DNA of 64,000 nt from Lachnospiraceae bacterium. Lineage in GTDB: Bacteria > Bacillota > Clostridia > Lachnospirales > Lachnospiraceae. The stretch is taken from positions 1-64,000 of the forward strand of contig JAQVCW010000010.1 in the NCBI GenBank assembly GCA_028689585.1. Reading direction: 5' to 3'. A program made the position numbers and the translations under genes. Positions 1 to 6,850 of the stretch are shown here, in pieces (within the stretch, counting starts at the first letter, position 1; each line of letters opens with the position of its first letter). The notes beneath the pieces are model-generated. The model saw only the letters and a program-made list of their open reading frames with translations. It was not told the DNA's origin and did no database searches.

Positions 1-3
1 CCG

Positions 4-39
4 AGAACCGTCCCCCCTCCGCCCAAGAACCGTCCCCCC
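4..39. repeat. Short intergenic repeat, two copies
   Basis: AGAACCGTCCCCCC occurs at 4-17 and again at 26-39, 22 bp apart. Short GC-rich repeats of this kind are common at gene ends in Clostridia, from general knowledge. Its function is unknown. It precedes a terminator-like hairpin. Confidence 0.5.
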
Positions 40-42
40 GCG

Positions 43-82
43 AAAAAGAGATGTTTTTGTTGATAAAAGCATCTCTTTTTTT
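43..82 (+). terminator. Intrinsic terminator of a gene left of the window
   Basis: AAAAAGAGATG (43-53) pairs with CATCTCTTTTT (70-80), and a T-rich tail follows. It insulates the promoter at 94-122 from upstream transcription. Confidence 0.7.
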
Positions 83-93
83 GTTGCTAGATA

Positions 94-122
94 TTGACAA
101 TGTTATTAAAATTTAGTAGTAT
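94..122 (+). promoter_or_regulatory. Sigma-A-type promoter of the NlpC/P60 gene
   Basis: TTGACA (94-99), a 17-nt spacer and TAGTAT (117-122). Transcription would start near 129, leaving a leader of about 165 nt. That leader contains a small hairpin ATCTTGAAAGAAGAT (155-169), whose sequence recurs at 3692-3706, and a CTCC/GGAG pairing that could mask the Shine-Dalgarno site GGAGG at 206-210. Confidence 0.7.
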
Positions 123-293
123 CTTAAATAAGATGTAATAAAATTGTAATTTTTATCTTGAAAGAAGATTTGTCTCCGGCGGATCGCTCTGATAAAAGGA
201 TCACTGGAGGAATGAATGCAAAATGTTTCGGGGCATGGGGATGCCCATATGGAGAATGGGGATAGATACAAGGGGAAGGAAGGGAGCAGCAAA

Positions 294-2465
294 ATGAAAA
301 AGAAATTATTACTGTGGTCGCTGATCTGTATGCTGATGGTGGTATTTCTGCCGGGCACGGCACAGGCGGCATGGAAAAACACAGCAGAGGGTAAGATGTA
401 CACCACAAGCGCGTCACCAGGATATTATACCGGCCTGAAATCCATCAAGGGTTCTAAATATTATTTTTCCGGCAAGGGAATTATGCAGACCGGATGGGTG
501 AAGATCAAAGGGAAGTATTATTATTTCGGAAGTGACGGAAAGATGCGCACCGGTTTTCAGACCATTAGTGGCAAGGTGTATTATCTGACTTCTTCCGGCC
601 CAAGAAAGACCGGCTGGCTGACGGTAAAGTCCGGCGGCAAGACGCTGAAATACTATTTCAGCAAAAAGGGCGTGATGCAGACCGGACTTCAGACGATCAG
701 TAAAAAGATGTATTATTTTAATGAGTCCGGTGTCCGGCAGTATGGCTGGATCAAGGTTAACGACAAGAATTATTATGCCAACAAATCTACGGGTGTGCTG
801 GTACAGGAGCAGTGGGTCGGCAAGTATTACTTTCAGGAAGACGGCACCATGGCGGTCAATCAGTGGATCAACGGAAAATGGGTGGGCGCTGACGGAAGAT
901 ATACCGGAGTCAAGAACAATGTAGGCTGGATTGCCGATGGCGGCATCAAATGCTATTACGATAAGAACAGTCAGAAGGTAACAGGCTGGCTGACGCTGTC
1001 CGGAAAGAAGTACTATCTCAGCCCTTCCAATGGAGCGCTGCAGTATGGCTGGTTTACCGTGGGGATAGGGACATACTATGCGGATAAAAACGGTGTAGTT
1101 CAGGTCAATACCTGGAATGGAAAGAAATACCTCAGAAGCAGCGGAGCCATGGCAAAGGGCTGGCTGACGATTGGAGATAAGAGATACTTTTTTAATACAT
1201 CTACGGGTGAGATGGTCACCGGATGGAAACAAATCAGCAAAAAATACTACTATTTTGGAACAGACGGTGTAAAACAAAGCAATACCTGGGTTGATGACAA
1301 ATATTACGTGGGCGCTGACGGCACCAGATGCTACGGCGTGACTAAGATCGGGAATTACTATTACTATTTCAGTCAGAAGTCCGGCGGAGTCCTGCTGAAA
1401 AAGTGGATCAAATATGGATCTGACACCTACTATGCTCATAAGGTAAAGGGCTACCTGTATCGGAACAAATGGTTTACCAAAGGTTCCTACAAGTATTACG
1501 CAGGCAGTGACTGCAAGATTTATAAGGGATTACAGACTGTGGGCGGAAAAGTGTATTATTTTAACACTTCCAACGGACGTATGACCAAGAACAGTAAACT
1601 GACTGTGGGAACGGATACGTATTATTTCTCATCCAGCGGCGCTGCAGTGACTTCAAAATGGGTGAAGATCAGCGGAAAATACTATTATTTTGAGAGCAAT
1701 GGAAAGATGGCAGTGAGCAAGTGGGTTGATAAGTATTATGTAGGTGCGGACGGCGCCCGCACGGACAAGCAGTTGACCGTGGGATTATCCACAGCCGGCG
1801 GCAAGACCTATTGCTATGATTCAAATGGAACGATGATCACCGGCTGGTATACCGTGGATGGAAACAAATATTACTTTGGCAGCGACGGCGCTGCGCTGAC
1901 CGGTATTCATGTGATTGCCAATAAGAAATATTATTTCTATTCTACAGGAATTATGGCCTCCGGACTGACCCTGGCAATTGGGGACAAGCAGTATACCATC
2001 AATTCCAGCGGCGTGGTGACTGCAGAAGATGTCATCAACATTTCCGGAAACACAGTTGGTTCCAAGATTGCAAAATTTGCAATCAAATATGTGGGAAATA
2101 AATATGTATATGGTGGTGTCAGCCTGACAAACGGGGCGGACTGCTCCGGATTTGTGCAGACGGTATTTGCCAATTTCAGCATTAAGGTTCTGCGTGTGGC
2201 GGATGATCAGATGAAAGGGCCGAGTTCTTATTATACCAGCTTGGGATATAAGAAAGCGGTGACGGTCACTGCGACCACCAGTGAGATGCTTCCCGGCGAT
2301 CTGGTATTTTATGGTTCATCGAATTATGCCAGTCATGTGGGGATCTATATTGGAAATGGACAGATTGTACATGCCAGCAATTCACAGCCATATCCGGCCG
2401 GCGGCATTAAGATTTCGGCGTATAACTATACGACACCGATCAAGATAGTTCGTTACTGGTCATAA
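294..2465 (+). CDS. Secreted cell-wall hydrolase: wall-binding repeats plus NlpC/P60 domain
   Basis: The product is about 723 residues. It starts with a Sec signal peptide (MKKKLLLW..., cleavage near AQA), followed by some 550 residues of aromatic- and glycine-rich repeats of the choline/glucan-binding type (recurring GWxxxxGKxYYF and GxMxTG). The C-terminus is an NlpC/P60 cysteine peptidase with catalytic-type C617 (DCSGF), H681 (SHVGIY) and H693 (IVHAS). The family usually cleaves peptidoglycan stem peptides, with the repeats holding the enzyme on the wall. I chose the ATG at 294 because a signal peptide follows directly and AGGGAG lies 7 nt upstream. An in-frame ATG at 216 has a strong GGAGG 5 nt upstream and would add 26 residues, so the start is uncertain. 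Wall target and substrate bond are inferred. Confidence 0.85.
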   Translation: MKKKLLLWSLICMLMVVFLPGTAQAAWKNTAEGKMYTTSASPGYYTGLKSIKGSKYYFSGKGIMQTGWVKIKGKYYYFGSDGKMRTGFQTISGKVYYLTSSGPRKTGWLTVKSGGKTLKYYFSKKGVMQTGLQTISKKMYYFNESGVRQYGWIKVNDKNYYANKSTGVLVQEQWVGKYYFQEDGTMAVNQWINGKWVGADGRYTGVKNNVGWIADGGIKCYYDKNSQKVTGWLTLSGKKYYLSPSNGALQYGWFTVGIGTYYADKNGVVQVNTWNGKKYLRSSGAMAKGWLTIGDKRYFFNTSTGEMVTGWKQISKKYYYFGTDGVKQSNTWVDDKYYVGADGTRCYGVTKIGNYYYYFSQKSGGVLLKKWIKYGSDTYYAHKVKGYLYRNKWFTKGSYKYYAGSDCKIYKGLQTVGGKVYYFNTSNGRMTKNSKLTVGTDTYYFSSSGAAVTSKWVKISGKYYYFESNGKMAVSKWVDKYYVGADGARTDKQLTVGLSTAGGKTYCYDSNGTMITGWYTVDGNKYYFGSDGAALTGIHVIANKKYYFYSTGIMASGLTLAIGDKQYTINSSGVVTAEDVINISGNTVGSKIAKFAIKYVGNKYVYGGVSLTNGADCSGFVQTVFANFSIKVLRVADDQMKGPSSYYTSLGYKKAVTVTATTSEMLPGDLVFYGSSNYASHVGIYIGNGQIVHASNSQPYPAGGIKISAYNYTTPIKIVRYWS

Positions 2466-2479
2466 AAAATAAATACAGT

Positions 2480-2517
2480 GTGGGGCCTGCAGAAGAGAAT
2501 GCATTGGCCCCACTTTT
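2480..2517 (+). terminator. Intrinsic terminator after the NlpC/P60 gene
   Basis: GTGGGGCC (2480-2487) pairs with GGCCCCAC (2506-2513), with an inner TGCA/TGCA pairing. CTTTTGTATTTTG follows. Confidence 0.75.
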
Positions 2518-2634
2518 GTATTTTGAAAGAAAAAACATCTTGGAGGTTCCGGCGAAAGGTTATGCTTTCGGGACAAGCCGCTCCTGATGGTGAGACCTGC
2601 CTGGCCGCCGGCCTCAGGTCATTGCCGGCATGAG

Positions 2635-3486
2635 TTATTCAAATTCCTTTTTCAGCGCTTCATACATGATATCATATGGCGCTTCCACTCCGGTCCAGAT
2701 GGTAAAGTTGAGGGCACCCTGGCATACCAGCATTCCAAGTCCGCTGATGGTTTTGGCACCCCTCTTGCCGGCCTCCGTGAGGAAGGGAGTAATGGCCGGA
2801 TTGAAAATGACATCACTCACCACCATGTCAGGAGTAATCGTATCATAATTGATGTCCGGCTGGTCATGGATATTGGGATGCAGGCCGATAGAGGTAGCAT
2901 TGATCAAAATATCGGTCCGGGCTGGAATGGAGACGGCATCAGACCATGAAAGATAACTTGCGGATGAATTTGTGTTCTGCAGGATCGCCTGCACAAGCTC
3001 CTGACCGCGTGCTTCGCTGCGGTTGATAATGGTGATAGAAGCGGCATCCGCCAGAGCACATTCGACCGCGATGGCTTTGGATGCACCGCCCGCTCCCAGG
3101 ATGGCGATATTTTTTCCGGCGGGAGAGATGTTTTCGTTTTTCAGAGCCTGAACGAAGCCTTTGCCATCGGTATTGTCTCCGATCAGCTTTCCGTCACGAA
3201 GGACTACGGTATTGACGGCACCGATAATACCGGCGGCCTCGGAAACCTCATCCAGATAGGGCAGAACGGCAATTTTGTGGGGCATGGTCAGATTGATGCC
3301 CTTCATATGCAGGGCTTTCAGACTTTTCATGGCGGTATCAAAGTCATCCGGAGTGACTTTCATGGTAAGATAACGGTAATTCAGACCTTTGGCAGCGAAG
3401 CCGGCCTCTTCCAGAACTCCGGTAGGGTTGCCGTCCACCGGATCTCCGAATACGCCCACCAGCTCTGCACGATAATTTTTTTCCAT
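2635..3486 (-). CDS. aroE: Shikimate/quinate dehydrogenase-like protein (AroE family)
   Basis: The product has 283 residues, the family's usual length. AroE reduces 3-dehydroshikimate with NADPH in the chorismate pathway. Visible features are the catalytic Lys in NLTMPHK, the Asp in DNTDGKGF, the nucleotide loop GAGGAS and a C-terminal GLGMLVCQGA with the substrate-side Gln. The start has AAGGAG 8 nt upstream. One thing is odd: aligned without gaps to AroE/YdiB, the N-terminal Ser-x-Ser that binds the substrate carboxylate is replaced by Asn20-Pro21-Thr22. The enzyme may therefore be a paralogue with another substrate rather than the pathway AroE. No other aromatic-pathway gene is nearby. Confidence 0.8.
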   Translation of the reverse strand: MEKNYRAELVGVFGDPVDGNPTGVLEEAGFAAKGLNYRYLTMKVTPDDFDTAMKSLKALHMKGINLTMPHKIAVLPYLDEVSEAAGIIGAVNTVVLRDGKLIGDNTDGKGFVQALKNENISPAGKNIAILGAGGASKAIAVECALADAASITIINRSEARGQELVQAILQNTNSSASYLSWSDAVSIPARTDILINATSIGLHPNIHDQPDINYDTITPDMVVSDVIFNPAITPFLTEAGKRGAKTISGLGMLVCQGALNFTIWTGVEAPYDIMYEALKKEFE

Positions 3487-3538
3487 AGTAAGCTCCTTTC
3501 TAAAGCAAAATAAGTGTAAATATGATAAAATATGATTA

Positions 3539-3621
3539 GCTTACGAAGTAAGCGCACGGCACGACTGCACGAAGTACATGAGGTAAATATGCCCGGCTTA
3601 TGAAGTGAGTGCACGGCAGAA
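3539..3621. repeat. Degenerate 26-bp direct repeat upstream of aroE
   Basis: 3539-3564 (GCTTACGAAGTAAGCGCACG...) and 3596-3621 (GCTTATGAAGTGAGTGCACG...) are near-identical, 57 bp apart. No function is recognised. Confidence 0.5.
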
Positions 3622-3687
3622 ATACCGAGGACCTGCGTGCCAGCAGATGTTACCTTAATGATAACACAGGAGAAGAGGGATGAAAAG

Positions 3688-3780
3688 TTTTATCTCGAAA
3701 GAAGATAAGACTCCCACCTCTATAGTAGATGGAGAGAAAGCAACAGGTTTGTCTTGGCGGGAGTCCAAGCTCCTTCCGGA
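3688..3780 (+). promoter_or_regulatory. Structured leader candidate upstream of the first transglutaminase gene
   Basis: A hairpin with ATCTCGAAAGAAGAT (3692-3706) is followed by a long-range pairing of GACTCCC (3709-3715) with GGGAGTC (3759-3765). Alternative pairings exist: AAGAC with GTCTT, and CTTGG with CCAAG. The small hairpin recurs in the leader of the NlpC/P60 gene (155-169). It matches no riboswitch I recognise. The 3487-3854 gap otherwise holds only the direct repeat at 3539-3621. Confidence 0.3.
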
Positions 3781-3854
3781 ATAAAGCAGGGACTTTTTTG
3801 AATTTCGCGGAGATAGTTTAGAAGTGCAGACGTTTAAGATAATGAGGATATTGT

Positions 3855-6518
3855 ATGAAAAAGAGAATGCTGAGTTTATTGTTAAGTTTTACTTTGATAT
3901 TTGGTACGGCGGGCGCCGGACTGGCGGAAGAATCCGGAATGATCGTTACCGCTTCATCGGAAGCTGTGAGCGGGACAGCCGTGGAAAAAGCGTCTGCGGA
4001 TGGCGGCAGTGCAGCCGGAGATGATCTGATCTCAGATGATCTTGTGAGCTTTGGTGAAATGGAAGCGGCGCAGGGGAATACGGCTGGTACGGCTCAAAAT
4101 AGTTTGGAAGAAGCCGGACTGCTGGAGGATGAACTGCTGGAGGATCCGGGGGCAGTGACGGATCAGCCGCCTGCGGATGCCGGAGCGGGAGAACTTTTGA
4201 CACCGGATATCCAGACGGAAGGGACAGAAACCGGGCCGGCGTCCGGTACAGGATTGGAGCCAGAAACCGGTTCGGCGTCCGGTACAGGACTGGAGACGGA
4301 AATAGATCTGGCCTCCGGGACGGAGACAGAAAACGGGCCAGAGTCCGATACGGGAACGAAAATAGAACCGGGGACCGAAACGGAGTCTTTGACCGGGCCG
4401 TCAGAAGTGACCGAAAGCGAGTCCGGGACCGAAACTGAGTCTGAAACAGAGCTTGAGTCAGCCGCGGAAATCGGATTGCTGTCAGAGGAAATGACGGAGC
4501 TGGAAGACAGCCTGCTGGAAGCCGGGTCTGAAGATGAAACACAGCTTTTGACGGTGACGGAGAGCGGGACTCTGGAGGATGCGTCTTTTGTCACGATGAA
4601 TGCGCAGCTTATGTCCCGGCCGTATGGTGCAGCACTGAGCGGAAGCACCGGCATATACAGCGGAAGATTTGGAGATCAGTTGACGGGGCTGGCGAAGAGC
4701 ATGTATGACGCAAGAGTCTATTACTATGTGAATCAGGGAAAGACGGGAACTATGAGCCTTCCGGTCAGTGGTTATTATACAGTTTCCGACAGCCCGGTTC
4801 AGTTTACTGCTGCGATTACAACAGCAAATGGACTGGACAGGACAACTAAGGCATACACGGATGCCTGCAATGAAATTGCTTTTGCGATGCAGTCTTCCCT
4901 GGATGCATTTTTGTATGATTATCCGGAGATTTTCTGGCTGAGAGGCGGCTCCTTTTCCTACGCAATGACAGCGACAGGCAGCAAGTCAAAGGGCTGGAAA
5001 GGGTATGTGGCCAGTATTGCCTATGAGCCGTCCCAGGCATTTTCAAATGCTTCTTCCCTGATGGCTTCTTACAAAACGGCGGTTCAGTCCGTGGCAGCCT
5101 ATGTGAGCAGCAATGCGGACTATGATGCCGATGGTCGTACTGATGATGTGGAACTGGCATGGGCGGCACATGATTATCTGTGCCAGAGACTGTATTATGA
5201 TTATGCTGCTTATGCAGATTATATGAAGACAAATGATTATCGGATCTTCTGTTCGGCGGGCGCATTTTTAGACAGCGTGGGTACGGGGGTGGTCTGTGAG
5301 GGATATGCAAAGGCGTACAAGGTTTTGTGCAATGCGCTGGGAATTCCCTGTGTACTGATCGGCGGATATGTGACGAATGGAAACAGTTTGGAAGGGCATA
5401 TGTGGAATGGCATCTACCTGGGGGACGGCTGGTATCTGGTGGATGTGACCTGGGATGATGAGGATTACGGAATTGATTACAGTTATTTTCTGGTCGCGGG
5501 CAATGAGGGATACCGGAGCACATCAGGAAACTTCAGCGCAGCAGCCAGCGGAACCACAACTATTTTTGCGTATCCGGTTTTGGAGAAAACAAATCTGGCG
5601 TACTGCTCAGGGGCTCATGACTACCAGACGAAAACAGTGGTTGCGGCTACCTGCTCAACACGGGGATATACGCAGTATGTATGCAGTCGGTGCGGAAATA
5701 CCTATCGCACTAATTACAAGGCAATTAATTCCGGCAGCCATAAGTTCGTGAATGGTCAATGTACCCTTTGCGGGGCATATGATACGATAGGCCATGCAAC
5801 GGTTTCTGCTATTTCTGCCCAGGGGTATACGGGAAAAAATATTACACCTTCTGTAACGGTAAGGCTTGGAAGCAGGACCCTGAGCAAAGGCATAGATTAT
5901 AAAATAGCATATAAAAATAATAAGAAAAGAGGAACGGCTTCTGCGGTAATTACCGGAATCGGGAATTACCGGGGAACCAGGACGATTACCTTTAAGATTG
6001 TGAAAAAATCGGTGTCTGCGTTAACCTTCAGCCGTCTGTCCGCCAAAACCTATAATGGAAAAAGCCAGACACCCGTACTGACGGTGAAAAACGGTTCTGT
6101 GACGCTGAAGAAAAATACCGATTACACAGTTTCTTATTCAAAAAATAAAGAAATTGGAACCGCAGTGGTTACGATAAAAGGAAAAGGAAACTATTCCGGA
6201 ACAAAGAAACTCTATTTTTCTATTGTACCCGGGAAATCTGCAGTTACAAATGTGACTTCAGGAAAGAAGAAGCTGACGGTTTCCTGGAAAAAGGGAAAAG
6301 GAGCCAGCGGATGTCAGATCCAGTACAGCACCAGTATCAGTTTTGCCGCTGGAAAGACCTGGATTGTGACTGCTGCATCGGGCACCGCCAATAAGACAAC
6401 AATTAAAAATCTAACCAGCAAAAATACGTACTATGTCCGTGTTAGAAGCTGGAAAAAGGTTGGGAAAAAGCAATATTACAGTTCCTGGAGCGGAAAGAAA
6501 AAGATAGGAGTGAAGTAA
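3855..6518 (+). CDS. Secreted transglutaminase-like protein with Ig-like and FN3-like C-terminus
   Basis: The product has 887 residues. It has a Sec signal peptide (cleaved near GLAEE), then about 170 residues of acidic, Glu/Thr/Ser/Gly-rich low-complexity sequence. A transglutaminase/protease-like core follows, with the triad C481 (GVVCEGYAK), H515 (EGHMWNG) and D530 (DVTWDD). After it come a CxxC-rich segment, two related Ig-like repeats (YTGKNITP / YNGKSQTP ... GxGNYxGT) and a fibronectin-III-like end. Family members are often surface proteases or cross-linkers; the actual activity is not known. The start at 3855 has a weak GAGG 7 nt upstream. No sortase motif or membrane anchor is seen. 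The next gene is a paralogue. Confidence 0.8.
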   Translation: MKKRMLSLLLSFTLIFGTAGAGLAEESGMIVTASSEAVSGTAVEKASADGGSAAGDDLISDDLVSFGEMEAAQGNTAGTAQNSLEEAGLLEDELLEDPGAVTDQPPADAGAGELLTPDIQTEGTETGPASGTGLEPETGSASGTGLETEIDLASGTETENGPESDTGTKIEPGTETESLTGPSEVTESESGTETESETELESAAEIGLLSEEMTELEDSLLEAGSEDETQLLTVTESGTLEDASFVTMNAQLMSRPYGAALSGSTGIYSGRFGDQLTGLAKSMYDARVYYYVNQGKTGTMSLPVSGYYTVSDSPVQFTAAITTANGLDRTTKAYTDACNEIAFAMQSSLDAFLYDYPEIFWLRGGSFSYAMTATGSKSKGWKGYVASIAYEPSQAFSNASSLMASYKTAVQSVAAYVSSNADYDADGRTDDVELAWAAHDYLCQRLYYDYAAYADYMKTNDYRIFCSAGAFLDSVGTGVVCEGYAKAYKVLCNALGIPCVLIGGYVTNGNSLEGHMWNGIYLGDGWYLVDVTWDDEDYGIDYSYFLVAGNEGYRSTSGNFSAAASGTTTIFAYPVLEKTNLAYCSGAHDYQTKTVVAATCSTRGYTQYVCSRCGNTYRTNYKAINSGSHKFVNGQCTLCGAYDTIGHATVSAISAQGYTGKNITPSVTVRLGSRTLSKGIDYKIAYKNNKKRGTASAVITGIGNYRGTRTITFKIVKKSVSALTFSRLSAKTYNGKSQTPVLTVKNGSVTLKKNTDYTVSYSKNKEIGTAVVTIKGKGNYSGTKKLYFSIVPGKSAVTNVTSGKKKLTVSWKKGKGASGCQIQYSTSISFAAGKTWIVTAASGTANKTTIKNLTSKNTYYVRVRSWKKVGKKQYYSSWSGKKKIGVK

Positions 6519-6850
6519 AGGATAGAGTGAAGATGATAAAGTGAAAAGGATAAAGTCAAAAGATAAAGTCAAAAGACAAAATGAAAAGACAAAATGAAAA
6601 GACAAAGTAAAAATGAAAGAGGAAGAGGGAAGAACAGGGCGCAAAGAACAGGAAACAGGAACGGGAAATAAAGAAGCAGGAAACAAAAAAAGAAATAAAA
6701 AAAGGAAACAAAAAACAGAAAACAGAAAACAAAAACAGAAAACAAAGACAGGAAACAAGAACAGGAAATAAAAAACAGGAAACAAAGAATTGGAAAGTAA
6801 AGTACAGTACAGGGAGCAAAGAATAAAAGAAAGGGTGGCTGTGAAAAGCG
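6519..6850 (+). other. Purine-rich spacer between the two transglutaminase paralogues
   Basis: This 332-bp stretch is almost pyrimidine-poor on the + strand. It is made of degenerate units such as GATAAAGTCAAAA, GGAAACAA and AACAGAAAAC. The first half has GAAAAGACAAAAT repeats and the second half GGAAAC/ACAGAAAAC repeats. The reverse strand is open only because it is pyrimidine-rich (Phe/Leu/Ser codons), so I do not call a gene. AAGGGTGG (6831-6838) is the ribosome site of the next gene. Confidence 0.7.
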
